The notes under the pieces: generated by a model
Databases searched by the model: none
The model's input: the letters and a program-made list of their open reading frames with translations, nothing else
What the model was told of the DNA's origin: nothing
Made by a program: the position numbers and the translations under genes
Source: Limnoperna fortunei
Lineage: Eukaryota; Mollusca; Bivalvia; Mytilida; Modiolidae
Direction of reading: 5' to 3'
DNA: 64,000 nt
NCBI GenBank assembly: GCA_944474755.1
Contig: OX104119.1
Span: forward strand, 2,405,075-2,469,074
In this document: positions 45,338 through 57,354 of the stretch, piece by piece
How positions within the stretch are numbered: the stretch's first letter is position 1
Layout: the number at the start of each line of letters is the position of its first letter

Positions 45338-45497
45338 GATACTTTCAACTTCTCTCGCGTAACTTTTGAAAAGTATCACGTTACAAATGAAAAACAAAAG
45401 TATCGCGTTACTTTTAAGAAGTCTGGCGATACTGTGAAGAAGTAACGCGATAGAAGTTGAAAGTATAGCTATACTTGTTAAAAGTAACGCGATAAAA
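45338..45497. mobile_element. MITE with cgcgttactttt motifs, copy 2
   Basis: gatactttcaacttctctcg + cgtaactttt at the left is inverted as aagtaacgcgatagaagttg + aaagtat near the right. The inner motif tatcgcgttacttttaag recurs. It is related to 34411-34556. Confidence 0.72.
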
Positions 45498-45699
45498 ACA
45501 AGGCCACTCATAGTAAACCACAGTGATGATACAAACAAAGTGTTCCATTTACATTACTTGATCATTTTGGTAGTGAATGGACTATTCTGTCAATGGGGAT
45601 GTGCAGTAATAAATTATATGATAAGGTCTTGCCGACATTCTGATGGACCTTGATAAGGCCTTGATTGCCTTCCTCATAATCTATTGTTACTAAAATTGA

Positions 45700-45969
45700 T
45701 TTTTTTTTTGTTTGTTTGAATGGTGTTTTAACGCCACTTTCAGCAATTTTTCAGCTATTTCATGGCGTCCAGTTTTTATTGGGGGAGGAAGCCGGAGTAC
45801 CCGGAGAGAACCCCCGACCTGCGGTAGGAAAACTGGCAATCCTTGTCAATTAAGATTGGAGTCGAGTACACCTTGCCTGCAGTGAGAATCGAACCCGCAA
45901 TCTCAGTGTTGACAGACCACGTGATCAATAGTAGACGAACTACCTTGACCACTCGGCCACCGAGGCCCC
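45700..45969 (-). mobile_element. tRNA-derived SINE, full length, 13-bp TSD
   Basis: On the minus strand: head ggcctcggtggccgagtggt + caaggtagtt (A box), B box gggttcgattctcactgcag, body ttgccagttttcctaccgca, ccggcttcctcccccaataa, actggacgccatgaaatagc, tgctgaaagtggcgttaaaa, and the cattcaaacaaac tail. ttactaaaattga flanks it on both sides (45687-45699 and 45970-45982). This is the best-preserved copy and a good reference for the family. The tRNA-like head is part of the SINE, not a tRNA gene. Confidence 0.93.
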
Positions 45970-46049
45970 TTACTAAAATTGAAAATTGAAAATTAAAATT
46001 GATAATCCATAGACTTTCAATTTACTAAAATTGAAAGCCTATGGATTAT

Positions 46050-47027
46050 CAAATTCAACATTGTTAAATAGTTACCTCTCTGATAGGAGACAATGTGTCA
46101 ACATTAATCAAACCATTAGTAGTATGATGTATATCTATAAAGGGGTACTACAAGGATCTATTTTAGGTCCTCAACATCTTTTTAAATGATTTATTTTTCT
46201 TTGTCAAACATTGTTCAATATATAACTAAGTATGCAGATGACAATACTCTGTCCAAATCAGATAAATCCATAGAAACATTAATTAAGTAATGAAGAAGAT
46301 AGTAATTCCCTAATTGATTGGTTTTCTGATAACAAATTGCAGGCTAATCCTGACAAATTCCAGGCTTTAGCAATTGGTAAACGAACACATGAGAAAAAAG
46401 TTGTATTTAATATAAATGATGTAAATATTTCATGCGAAGATGAGGTAAAATTATTGAGTGTCATTATTGACTTCAGATCAAATTTCAATACACATATTTC
46501 AAATATATTTAAGAAATCTGCAAGGCAACGAAATGTTCTCAAGCGAATTAGAAAAAACTTAAGTCGACTTAACATTTACTCATTTATCATGTCAAATTTT
46601 AGTTATTGCCCTTTGGCCTGGCATTTTTGTAGTCAGCAACATTCTACAAAATTTGAGAAAATTCAGGAACGCGCGCTTCGCTTTATTTATGAAGATTTTG
46701 GCAGTTCTTATGACACCCTTTCTCGAAAGATCTACACGTTCAGCTTTAAAAACTAGAAGAATGCGCACGATTGTCTTGGAGTCTTTCAAAATTGCTAATA
46801 CAATAATTCCTTTTTATTTACAACATCTGATTGTAATAAAGACAACTCGTATAAATTTAGGTATGTTAATTCAGCAGTGATTCCCCAAACCCGGACAACT
46901 TCATATGGTAAAAGGTCATTCAAGGATGAGACAGAAACAATCTGGAATTCCTTTCCAAACGAGGTCAGACAAATGACATCGTTTGAGCAGTTTAAAAATT
47001 ACATTAACAGCTGGCGTGGGGGATAAA
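46050..47027 (+). pseudogene. LINE reverse-transcriptase fragment
   Basis: The plus strand gives LNSYLSDRRQCVNI, GVLQGSILGP (motif B), a frameshifted ADD region (gcagatgacaatac), then an open part 46337-46756: DKFQALAIGKRTHEKKV, CEDEVKLLSVIIDFRSNF, NIFKKSARQRNVLKRIRKN, SNFSYCPLAWHFCS and KIQERALRFIYED. It ends in EVRQMTSFEQFKNYINSW at about 47010. It is the same family as the 33.5-34.4 kb fragment. Frameshifts and stops make it dead. Next to its 5' end is a palindrome, ttgataatccatagactttc and its complement (46000-46051). Confidence 0.85.
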
Positions 47028-47039
47028 ATATAATATATA

Positions 47040-47450
47040 CAGACTGTCAATTAAAATGCAACACTAAAATTTACATAAAGAAAATTGTATATATAATTTT
47101 TTATATAGAAACAAACAACTGGTATATTTTAAGTTCTGAACAATAGCAACAAATCGACGCAAGTGTTTGAAATTAATGTTTATTCTTTTCTGTTTAACGA
47201 ATAACTTTAGTATTCACAGTCAATTCTAAATTTCCTTTAGTAGCCCCATTTGCTGCACAACGCATGCGTGACGTGGATAAGACGACTACTTCGTTTGTGT
47301 TTAATATTGTCCCATTCATCTAGCAGTGCAATTTTAAGCTGACATAGGCTGGTCGGCGGTGGTTGGCGTCTTCGTACAGCATGTCCAAGTTTATACCATA
47401 GGTGTTCTATCGGACTCTAGTCAGGAGAAAACGCTCGCTATGGAACATTA
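47040..47450 (-). pseudogene. Tc1-like transposase 3' fragment
   Basis: On the minus strand, broken frames read PIEHLWYKLGHAVRRRQP + PPTSLCQLKIALLDEWDNI and SRLIHVTHALCSKWGY, the usual C-terminus of Tc1-type DDE transposases (SPDLNPIEHLWD-like). The end tgttgcattttaattgacag near 47050-47070 may be part of its terminal repeat. It is truncated and frameshifted. Confidence 0.62.
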
Positions 47451-47484
47451 ATTGCGTGAAGGAAAGCACCTGTGTACTAGTATA

Positions 47485-47745
47485 AAAAAAGACAACACCA
47501 AGGTTTGATTAGACTGGATGTATACAAGCAGACAACATCGAGGTTTGATTTAACAGGGTGTATACAGAAAAACACCGGGCCTTGATTCGATTGGATGTAT
47601 TGAAGCAGACAACACAAGGTTTGATTCGACAAGTAAACAACACCAGGGTTTGATTTTAACGGATGTGTACAGAAAGACAACACACAGGTTTGATTCGACT
47701 GGATTTATATAAGCATACCACACCAAGGTTTGATTCGAGCCGTTA
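47485..47745. repeat. Degenerate ~40-55-bp repeat array
   Basis: Units such as gacaacaccaaggtttgatt + agactggatgtataca recur about six times with changed spacing. It leads directly into the larger degenerate field to the right. Confidence 0.7.
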
Positions 47746-48362
47746 ATTTATAGGTTAGTTCTGTGCGAGTTCAATTGCTGCGGCCGCTTATTCGGATATG
47801 TTATGTGTGTAAAATTGTTGGTTCTGATTGAGTCGTTTCTTTATGTGTAGGTTCTAACGTGGGCCTGCCTGTTTTACGTTGGTTTTAAATATAGCCACTG
47901 ATAAGTATGTAGCCGAGGCCAGGCTTTTCCTTGCATGTAGATTCTTTTTTGTCGACGTTCGTTGCTTATGAATGGAGTCGCTGATTTGGTGGTTGTTTTT
48001 TAATACAGCCGTTCGTTACGACGTTGGTTTGAATGAATGGAAGTTCTGAGCGGGTCCCTTGTTTGGACTTTGGTTCAAATTGGAGCTGCTCATTGAAATG
48101 TTTGTGCTGAGTAGGATCATTGATTCGAAAATTTACCAATCTTATTAAGGTTTGTTTTACTAGATTCTCAATGCAGCCGCTTATTAAACTGTTGGTTGTG
48201 AACGAGGCCGTTCTGATTCTCGATAGTAATTGTTGGAACCGTTGTTGGAAATGTTGTTTCTGACCTTTACCATTCTTTTGCATTATGCATTCGCATATTT
48301 CTTAGCAGGGATTTATTTTGGACGTTGGTTCTGATTGAAGCTGCTGATAGAAATGTTGGTTC

Positions 48363-48860
48363 TGTATATAGTCCTGGATTCTGAAGTCAGTTCTGGATGA
48401 GGCCCTGATTATGATTGGTTCTGTTCGGCCTTTCTTTTGTTTCCGTATATAGTCATGAATTCTGAAGTCAGTTCTGGATGAGGCCCTGATTACGATTGGT
48501 TCTGTTCGGCCTTTCTTTTGGTTCTGTATATAGTCCTGAATTCTGAAGTCAGTTCTGGATGAGGCCCTGATTATGATTGGTTCTGTTCGGCCTTTCTTTT
48601 GGTTCTGTATATAGTCCTGAATTCTGAAGTCAGTTCTGGATGAGGCCCTGATTATGGTTGGTTCTGTTCGGCCTTTCTTTTGGTTCTGTATATAGTCCTG
48701 AATTCTGACGTCAGTTCTGGATGAGGCCCTGATTATGATTGGTTCTGTTCGGCCTTTCTTTTGGTTCTGTATATAGTCCTGAATTCTGAAGTCAGTTCTG
48801 GATGAGGCCCTGATTATGATTGGTTCTGTTCGGCCTTTCTTTTGTTTCTGTATATAGTCG
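48363..48860. repeat. 81-bp tandem array, 6 units
   Basis: Unit words: ctgtatatagtcctgaattc, tgaagtcagttctggatgag, gccctgattatgattggttc and tgttcggcctttctttt. Starts are spaced exactly 81 bp (for example 48371, 48452, 48533, 48614, 48695, 48776). Units are over 95% alike by eye, whereas the field around them is badly worn, so this is a fresh amplification of several old sub-units. Confidence 0.92.
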
Positions 48861-49385
48861 TTTATTAACTGTAGGTTTTGAGCGGGTCTTTCTCTGTCCG
48901 CTTGTTCTGAATGAAGCCATTGATTTATATTTTGTTCCTTCTTATGTATTTTGGTTTTGAAGTAGGTTCTGAATTGATTCGCTGATAAGGGTGTTGGTTC
49001 TGTTGGACGTAGGTTCGGGATAGAGCCGCCATTTTAATTATTTTTTCTTTACTGGGCAGTTTTGTGACGTTGGTACTTAATGGAGCCGCTTTTTGACGGT
49101 TGGTTTTGAGGGGGTCGTTCTGGTTGATGTTAGTTATGATTGAAACCTGAATGTGAGCTCGATTCTTCTTTGTCATTTTGGTTCTGATGTTGGTTCTCCT
49201 AGTGGTCTTTCTCATCAACTTATTCACAACAGGAATTGTGGGGAAAAAATGAAAATTTAAAACTTAAATCTGTTAGTTCAGAATGGAGCCACCGATAAGC
49301 TGGTTCTGACAAGAGCTGTTTATTAAGTGTTGGTTGTGATCGGGCTTTCTTTTTGACGTTGCTTATGAATAGAGCCGTTTATTAT

Positions 49386-49690
49386 ACCCCCGGAAACTAG
49401 TTTGGGGTATATAGGAATCCCACTGTCTGTCTGTCGCTGTCAGATATTATTCAGGGGAGATAATAGGACAGACTTTTTAAATAAAGTATTCAGTGCGGGA
49501 CCTCGTAAGCCCAACTCCTCCAAAACCGTTTGACAGATTTTGATGAAACTTTACATGAAAGTAGTACATTATATGTAGATGTGCATGAAGAATTTTTGTC
49601 GCTGTAGGTTATTATTCAGGGGAGATAATTGGACTTGAGGCGAAGCGGGGGTATCTTTTTGTGAGCGTGCTCACAGTCCACACTTGTTGA
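49386..49690. mobile_element. Dispersed MITE-like element (tatacccccgg / gcgggggtat)
   Basis: It begins ttatacccccggaaactagt and nears its end with ggcgaagcgggggtatcttt + ttgtgagcg, then gtccacacttgttg. Repeat-family words are clear, but exact ends are not. It interrupts the degenerate field, which resumes after it. Confidence 0.55.
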
Positions 49691-50639
49691 TATATTGATC
49701 CTGAGCTCTTATGTATGTTGCTTCTGAATTCAAACGCTCGTTTAATTGTTAGTTGGTGGTGGCTGTTTTTTGGACGTTGGTTCTGAATAGAGCCTCTAAT
49801 TAACTAGTAACTGTTTGCTTGTTAACCGGCTTGGTTTCCTTTTATGTTGGTTCTCAGTGAAACCGCTTTTTCAGATGTTAGTTATGAGCTGTGACGTTTT
49901 GTTTGACGTTAGTTATAATTAGAGCCATTGATTAAGATGTTGGTTCTGAATGAAGCCATTAATAAGAGATCTTTTCAGGATCGTTCTTGGAAGTTGATTC
50001 TGAATGGAGCCGTTGGTTTATATATTGTTTCTAAGCCTGGCTGGTTATTGTAATTGTTGCTTATGAGCGAAGCCGTTGTCTAGACGTTGTTTGGTAGACT
50101 GTTTCTGTATAGCCATCCGCTCAATTGACGTTGGTTATGCACGGCGACGTTGATTTAGATATTGGTTCTGAGCGGCTCCCTTATTTCGACGTTTGGAAGT
50201 GATTCAAGCTTCTGATAGATATGTTGATAGTCATTGTTTAAATTTACTGCCACGAAATTTCGAAAATTATTTGATTTTGAAGTTTTTTTCTTTTTTCAAG
50301 GTGTAGATTAGTGATAAAGCTCTACAACATCTTCATCATATGGATTTGGAATATCGTTTAGGTTTGAACGCCACTGATGGGCCTTGATTAGACAAAACAC
50401 TTGTATGGCATAGTAAATTCTGTTAATCTTGGTATCTTTGATGACATTCTTTTAGAGCCATCGGGTTGAGGGCTCTGCTGGGAGACTATAAGTCCCGGAT
50501 GTTATCACTAACCCAGTAGTCCCACTTCTGTGATGATATGGCTGTCATTGACTCTTTAAATGATAAAGTCATTGTCTAATTTTCTGCCTTGAAATTTAAA
50601 AGAATATTGTAACATATAAGAACATGTTGCGAGCCATAT

Positions 50640-51390
50640 TCATTTGCAAACGGTAAATGTCCATGCTTTACGCTCAAATTTATCACAAAATCGAAATAGA
50701 TATGTTTCTGTACTCTCATGAGGCCGAATTCCCAGAAGGCCTACTAAAGAAGAATGAATAGACACTGACTTGTATCTTTAATTTCACATTCTGCTATATT
50801 GATGATGTCTGGTCACTCGATGACTATCGGCATTAATCTTCACAAGCGAGCTTCATTTAAGTTGACCTCTTACTAAGACCTACTTATAGAAATAAACTAG
50901 GGAAAACTACAAACTCGACATACGTGATACCTTCAACTTTTCAATCGTCAACTTCCTAATTCATCGATAAAAATATTCCAACAGCAGTGCACATTTCACA
51001 ACTTATACGTTATGCTAGATCCTGAGATCGGTATTCTTATTAGTAAACCGGACTCTGTCTGTTTATTTCTAAGCTACACAAACGAGGGTTTGTTGTTCCT
51101 AGGTTGATGATGTCCATTCAGAAGTTTAATAGCCGCTACCATGACTTAATTAATGGTTATGTGAAATCCATCCGATTTCTGGAAACGACTTTTTCCTATA
51201 CATGACAAGAGTTAGTCGACGATTGTCTAAATAGAGATAGGCACTGCTTACTCTTCCGATGTACCTAAGTGCACCCATGTTTTTTTATTTGGTTCAGGTT
51301 TCTCACTTTCTGTTTTTGTTTGGTTTTGTCTGTTTAAATCTAGATTTGTAATCACCCTTGACTTTAAACTCCTCTCCTTGCTATATTTCT
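50640..51390 (+). pseudogene. Penelope-like reverse-transcriptase fragment, decayed
   Basis: Frames with stops give LFLYSHEAEFPEGLLKKNE, then FNFTFCYIDDVWSLDD (YIDD catalytic motif still present), and further on the VHISQLIRYARS-type region and KFNSRYHDLINGY. The 3' tail matches that of the insertion at 40.6-41.1 kb (gcactgcttactcttccgat, gtgcacccatg). It is the same family but older. Confidence 0.65.
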
Positions 51391-51399
51391 CACACATAC

Positions 51400-52790
51400 A
51401 ATGGTAATTAGTTTTAATCCAGAGTCGACTTAACTGCGAACGTCATTGAAAACGAATGAAATGTTAAGAAAAGGGGAGATGGTTGTATGATAAGATTCAT
51501 TATTATAAGAGTCGGCACGACAAATCATCATACATAACAACATACGGTCTAGAGAGCTTTAGACTGACTAAGACAATTTAACCTTTATTTCGTATTGACG
51601 TGTGGTTGAACAGGTAACATGTGTGTTTGTTTAAGGCTGAGAAGTACTATCGACAATAGATAGCAGGTAGTTGATATATAGCCAGGCTGGCTCGTAAAAG
51701 AGAAATGCTGGGTTTGATAACCCATGGAAACACTGACGTATAAATGCTCTACAAATACACTTGCGCATTAAACCTACTAGTTAGTATGACAGGATTTAGT
51801 CACGACAAACATTAAAATTAATGAATTATGTTATTTCATTTCAATATTACAATTATAGACTTTAGAAAATGTTGTCTTGTTAAGAACTTTTGCAGTCATT
51901 TTTTTTATTCAAATAGTTTTTATTGTAATAATAAAGTCAGCCCTTCCCGAACTTTTCTGTGTTTCCCGCCACTTATCCGTGCCAGCTATGGCTTATCTAA
52001 TAGCTGTTTTATAGCTGGATTAAATAAGTTTGACATCCGTGTTCAAATATTCAAACTTATTCATTGCCTGTGGCTATAGTAACATCCTGCCATCATGTTT
52101 ATTTATTTGTTGTATACAAACAATGCAAAATGCAACATAGTCTTTTGACAATAATCGTAGTTTTACCAAGTAAAATTTTAAAAGGGATACAAATCATGTA
52201 AAAACGAAAATGGGTCATTATTTTCTACCTTAAACTGTTTACTTTCAGCAGCATTTACTTCCTGGTGACACTTTTACACAATATGTTTTGCCCTTGTTAT
52301 TGACACAATTTCTGGTATCTAATTTCCGACTTGAAAAGTGACCGGTCTGGATGTTTTTAAAGTGACCTCATTTGCATAACCTATAGTCTAAATTGAAAAC
52401 CGTTGTCAAAAATATATTTGTAATTTCTCTCTGATTAAACTGTGTCTATTTATGTTCTATACAATACTTATTTTAATAAACAATGGAGTGCCTGCTGGAT
52501 TTACTTACATATCTTGTTGCTTTGGGCTCTGTGTAGGATTCCCTGTGTACGACCCAAAAAGCTGGTCACTGCGTCAACAATTGCAGGAATACGAATGCAC
52601 TATCGTTGGCAGTTTGTAAGGTACTAAGGCGGAAAGGCTGGCCGCAGAACATCGTGTGCAACGTATTTGAGGGTGCCACTCTCTTTGCACGATAAAGACC
52701 ATTTTGTGCGATTAGGATAAAAAACACGTCCTCTGCAGCCTCTAAAAAATGATAAATTCTTCGTCCCTACCTAACTCTTTATTACATTTA
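51400..52790. other. No recognised gene
   Basis: AT-rich sequence. Two short frames (51828-52079, 52442-52627) have no splice or domain support. Confidence 0.35.
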
Positions 52791-52904
52791 CGATGACCAT
52801 AAAAATTGTTTTCCAAATGGCCCACTACAATAGTTTTTGTCAGTTGATTTGTTTGTTAACTTGTTGTCCTTAATATAACTGAAATACTGCTCGCTGGACG
52901 TTAA

Positions 52905-53045
52905 TAAATCAATCAGTCAATACATCAACCAATCAATCAATCAATCCACCAATCGATCGATCGATCGATCAATCAAACAACCAATAAATCATTCATTCAT
53001 TCATTCATTTATTCAGACATGTATTCATTCATTCATTCGTTCGTT
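52905..53045. repeat. Tetranucleotide microsatellite
   Basis: Runs of atca, atcg and cattcatt follow the 3' end of a SINE-like piece (gaaatactgctcgctggacg). The same tail type is seen at 60540 and 62317. Confidence 0.85.
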
Positions 53046-53451
53046 CACCTCCTGTACAAGATCCTACTTAAAGCTGTCAGTAATTGTTACACAATTTCGT
53101 TTGAAAATTTCATCGTCGTACAGCCACACTGCACACTGAGTTCTGGTTCTTACGATGAATCCTCCCTTCACGAGAATTTAATCAACCTGCATGTGTTCAA
53201 AAGAGACCTTGGTGGAAAACCGGATGAATAACCGGGGTAAAAAATAATGACAAACTAAGTGTGCATTACTAACATATTTAGGATACCTACTGCATAAGTC
53301 CAGGATATACATTAACATATTCTACGTCTTGTTTTACGGCCCATTAAATATATAAAAGATGAAAGTTAATATTTATTGCTAGTTATTACGTAAAAACATC
53401 GTATCTCATTTTCTCAATGTAATATAACCACCATGATCAACGCAGTTTTTT

Positions 53452-53560
53452 TTTGTTTGTTTGAATTGTATAGAATAAATCTGTCAGAAAATTGTGAGCT
53501 TTTATACTGCGTCTAGTTTAGTTAGGTGAGGAAGCCGCATTAGTCAGTGAACACCACACT
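53452..53560 (-). mobile_element. Worn SINE, shared by both duplicated segments
   Basis: tttgtttgtttgaattgt ... tactgcgtctagtttagtta + ggtgaggaagccgcattagt is the SINE tail-side in reverse. The equivalent place in copy 2 (60990-61080) has actgcgtccagttttaata. The SINE therefore came before the duplication. Confidence 0.55.
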
Positions 53561-54584
53561 ACATTTGACATGAAATATAAATAAGAAAAATATCCAATTT
53601 TGACTGCGTAAAGAAAGCTAGCGTTTATGTTTCTTACAATTATATGACAATGGCAAAGTATTACAAAATATAAGGTATTCTTCATTATGAAAGATGGCGC
53701 GGCTTAATTACAAATTAAAAATTTTAACAGCGAACACAACACTAAATATACTTTTCCGTGCGAACTAATTTTTGCAAAAATGAAATAGAACGTTTAACAC
53801 AAGAATACAAGAAATTCCTTAAGAAATTTCATGGACATGAAAAATAACATATGCTCTCTTGATTTCCTGGTGAAATTCTAATACACGGAATAAAGACTTT
53901 TGATATACCATTATGTAAAAGTAATTTCGACCCTATCCCCCACCTTGGTAGATGAGAAAGTTAAACAACAGGAGTTTTGTGCTGTGTTGAATGTTTGCTG
54001 GTTCTGATATTTCTGGACTTTAATGAATTTGACTTTTATCGCCTTTACGAATTTTTAATGTACCTTGAATATATACTTATTTATTTAGAAGACTTATTTT
54101 GGACATATATTCCAAACAATATAAATCGTTATGAAATTCAGATAAATATTCTAGCAGCATTAAGATAATGACAACGAAACACAATAATTGAGGAATAATC
54201 TAATTTATATATTGATAATCAATGGTAATGCACAATGTGATTACAGATATATGTAAACTTTCTTAAGAGATTTTTATTACGTTGCATTTGACTTGTTAGA
54301 ATCTACGGACAGTTATAACCATAAAGTTACGCAGATCTGCGGCAGTAATATATGTTTGCTGTGATATCGTGCGAACAAATACTACACAGATAACAGGGAA
54401 TGTTTTACACAAGGGAGACACAGGGGCTACTTGAATGTTGCCTCATAAAAATAAATTAATACGAAAATAAGAATTAACCTACCTTAATTGTTAATTTCTA
54501 GATGCAAGTAAAGTATGAGTCAAATCTATCTGTCGCTGCTTTAATTCTAAGTTCAGTAGAGTCAATGAGATTAACATAGTCACC

Positions 54585-54840
54585 TTATATTGGATTATTC
54601 AACAAAAACAGGTAATTTATATAGCGTAACGTGAAATTAAAGGAAAGTGCTAATCTCTTGTCCATATTTTTAAGAAGCCCTTGTATAAAATCTGCATCAT
54701 AGAGGAACAAGACAACTAGAACGAGAGAACAGATGGTACTCATGGGAATGCCGACGGTCTGTTGAAAAACAAGTCCGCCAAACATGACAAATATGTTATC
54801 AATCAGAAAGCCAAGCATTATGAGAACTTCTGTGACAGAG
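54585..54840 (-). pseudogene. Penelope-like reverse-transcriptase remnant
   Basis: The minus-strand frame reads MLGFLIDNIFVMFGGLVFQQ + TVGIPMSTICSLVLVVLF and FNFTLRYINYLFLLNNP. It matches the palm of the family at 50.7 kb, but the YIDD motif has become YINY, so it is inactive. It sits inside duplicated segment copy 1. Confidence 0.7.
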
Positions 54841-54974
54841 GCCTTTTTGTTAGAGTCAGTGAGGTCCAGATTTTGCTTTAGAGAACGTCAAATTAGTGGA
54901 TACTGATCTTGACAAATGTCCCACGTGAGTAACTTCAAAGATGATTCATTAGTTTTTATTTTTAATAGTTGCAA

Positions 54975-55220
54975 AACGTTTATTATGTTTGAGGCTTTTG
55001 GCCACATTCAGCAATGATTCAGCTATATGGTGTTTTTATCTCGAAGGTAGATGGAGTACCGATGAGTACTGCTGACATTCCTTGACAGTCTATGTCAATT
55101 AAAGTTTGGATCGAGTTGACAGTCCATGCCAATTAAGGTTGGAGTCATGTTGACAGTCAATGTCAATTTAGGTTGGAGTGGAGGACACCTCGCCGGAAAT
55201 GACAACCCTAATGCTGAATG
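54975..55220 (-). mobile_element. Diverged SINE with internal 3-fold repeat
   Basis: It keeps tgaggcttttggccacattc + agcaatgattcagctatatg and ggtagatggagtacc from the SINE. The ttgacagtctatgtcaatta + aagttggagtc part then occurs three times in a row (about 40 bp each), so the element has expanded inside. Confidence 0.6.
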
Positions 55221-55439
55221 TAGGAAGTAATTATATCATCTGCAATATACAAAATAATTAACAGATTTGAAAAAGTAAAAATGGCAATCATTTCAATGTA
55301 TAAGATGATTAAAACATATTTACTTCATAAAATAAAATGAACTGGTTTGGAAAGCAGGATTAAGCCTAGACATATCCTCTTAATGTACAAGATGAATAAA
55401 AGCATAGAAATAAATTCGTTTTGAGATCCGGAGTTGGAA

Positions 55440-55540
55440 CAAGATGTAATCGACTCGTTGTAATTTACATCCTGCAGGTCCCGCTTGGTACTCCTGCTTC
55501 CCTCGCCAATAAATAATTGCCGTCGTGATATATTTGATAA
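55440..55540 (+). mobile_element. SINE fragment
   Basis: cctgcaggtcccgcttggta + ctcctgcttccctcgccaat corresponds to the middle of the SINE. The head and tail are not legible. The minus-strand 80-codon frame across it is an artefact. Confidence 0.5.
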
Positions 55541-55634
55541 ATTTATGAAAATGAAGAACACCTTCAAGGACGCAATTAATTTTTTTAAAAGCTGCTTAAA
55601 ATCAATAAGTATCTAACAGGTTGGATACAGCAGG

Positions 55635-55859
55635 ATGCAAATACTTCATGATAATGTTGAATTCCAGCAAACGCTCATAAGACAGTACTTCCCATGGTAC
55701 GACTTTTTCATGTCCGTCTTAAAAAAATTATCGGCCGACTTTAGAGAGAATGAGAACCCAAATCTAATGAAAACGGATCCAGACTTTTTGGTCGCCAACA
55801 CTGCTAATTATCGCTCATCTGTTGTATGGAAAACGCGAAAAAAATTGGGCAAAAGGTAG
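55635..55859 (+). other. Unassigned 74-codon open frame
   Basis: It reads MQILHDNVEFQQTLIRQYFP, WYDFFMSVLKKLSADFREN and ENPNLMKTDPDFLVANTANY, ending KKLGKR. Composition is like real protein (charged and aromatic residues mixed, no low complexity). No domain is recognised and no splice sites were assigned. It could be a small exon, a remnant of a mobile element gene, or chance. Confidence 0.28.
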
Positions 55860-56439
55860 AAAAAATGTTTGTCGACGGTGTTTGAAGGGCATACATGGGC
55901 ATACATGGCTTTGTGTCCACATTTATTTTTGCGAAATCAATATAATAGAAATGTAAAACGGTAAAATAATTCAATTTTATATTATCAGTGTGGTACCTAA
56001 TGTCTCATTTATCTAAATAAAAATTAAAGTCTGTAAAAAAAGAAACGCATAGGTAAAAAACTTGATAATTAAGTTTTCTGCTTTTACGTAAGTATTAGTA
56101 TAAAAAATATTGAAATTCATCCATTGATTTATATCGTAATTACATAATTATCAAGCACGGGATCTTGCATCATGTTAAGTAACTTTCACAACAAAAGGTC
56201 TGGTCATCAACACGCTGTAGACTAACTAAGCACGTGTCGTACGTACGAAGAATGGCGCTCGATTATAAAAAGTCTTTGGAACTGAGGAAAGTGGACTCTT
56301 TAATATAAGAATGTATTCCGTATACTTTTGTGTTAATTCTGTTGTTAAATACAATCAAATGTATTAAATAAAAATAATCAAATCATCTGCTACACTATGA
56401 TGCATCAAGTAATTTGTACCATGAAATGCGGCCATGCCA

Positions 56440-57290
56440 AAATTGGACCAGGTTATACATAACGGCATCATCATCGGGTCTTTCCAGGCTGTGCGGTCAC
56501 AAAGTTAGGTTGCTCGGGAATTTTTTTTTCTGACCATAGATCGATTACTAGCCTTTAGTTGAGGTTTCACCAGACTGTGGAATTGTAAGATCGTCCTAAA
56601 AGTGGTAGGTCACTATTAACCACAATGGCTCGGATCGCTACATCCGTGTTTCCCTTGCGAAATCGAACTGCTTCGAGGACATCCACTGCTATTTATATAT
56701 CGAAGTTGAGGAGAATATCAGCCCAGACAGTCCGCCGACAATATGGAAATATTCCACAAAGACTCCAGTTTGGTCCAGTTTTAACCTAGAATCATAGACC
56801 AGAATGTATTAGCTGGTGTAAACACATGTTTGGACTCCAAGACACTGGTGTCGAATATGGTTTTTCATCCGTCAACGATTTTATAAGCAAGACACGATTT
56901 AAAAATTCGTGTGTACCGGCGTCATATTGAGCGATTCACTAGGCTGTGAGTACAGACAGCGTCATTGTGTGATCAGCAATATCTTACGATCGAAAGCCAA
57001 ATTTGGTTGACATCAATGGACTTTTGAGGGCTGAACGTTATAGAAAAAATATTCTGACAACACACTTGCTGCCTTCTATCCACAGAGGGAGTTATGTTAT
57101 GCTCTGAACATACAGTTCGCGTAACCACAGATTTTCTTGTCAAAAGCAATGTACATGTGCTAATGTCGCCAGATTTAAATCAAGCATCGATAGGACGACC
57201 GTGCCAAACGTCTGCGCAGCTGCCTTTCTCAACTACTTCAATACTACTTCAACTAGCCAATCAAGTAAATAACACATTTTCGTAGAGGAT
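56440..57290 (+). pseudogene. Tc1/mariner-like transposase, decayed
   Basis: Broken frames give a paired HTH region (RSLLTTMARIATSVFPLRNR + TASRTS and ISAQTVRRQYG), then VDINGLLRAERYRKNILTTH + LLPSI, which is the segment before the last catalytic block in Tc1-type enzymes. Stops and frameshifts occur throughout. No clear TIR pair was found. The DDE residues cannot be aligned with confidence. Confidence 0.65.
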
Positions 57291-57338
57291 AACTTATTCT
57301 GCACATTGCAGAATTACAAAAGCATGGTCACCGAATCA

Positions 57339-57354
57339 GGGGGGGGGGGGGGGG
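57339..57354. repeat. Poly-G tract
   Basis: Sixteen G in a row followed by cggg. It is an unusual homopolymer for this AT-rich sequence, able to form G-quadruplexes and prone to sequencing error. Confidence 0.9.

Larger units (their letters stand above)
47746..50230. repeat. 2.5-kb degenerate repeat field (ttggttctgaatggagccg)
   Basis: The words gacgttggttctgaatggag and ccgttgattaagatgttggt recur dozens of times with heavy divergence at about 33-40-bp spacing. Examples are near 48320, 49270, 49790, 49900-49960, 50000 and 50160. The minus-strand frames here (47966-48283, 48925-49227) are Gln/Asn-rich simply because ttggtt and ttctga repeat. It contains the 81-bp array and is interrupted by an inserted element at 49.39-49.69 kb. 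Confidence 0.7.
52795..54920 (+). other. Duplicated segment, copy 1 (decayed)
   Basis: Shared in order with 60455-61715: ttttccaaatggcccactac, gttgtccttaatataactga, ctgtacaagatcctactta, atgtgttcaaaagagacctt, tgttttacggcccatta, a worn SINE (53452-53560), aatgtttgctggttct, gttacgcagatctgcggcag, tcgtgcgaacaaatactaca and cccacgtgagta. In this copy the exon region has frame breaks and is interrupted by a Penelope-like remnant (54585-54840). A 4-bp microsatellite (tcaa/tcga then cattcatt, 52905-53045) sits near its start. Confidence 0.7.

Noticed and set aside
45700..45969. tRNA gene on the minus strand
   Set aside because: The A and B boxes belong to the head of a SINE with a non-tRNA body and a target duplication; no cloverleaf with a complete acceptor stem is formed.
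47966..49227. Gln/Asn-rich proteins on the minus strand
   Set aside because: The composition follows from repeated ttggttctga words; the frames are short and broken by the same repeats.
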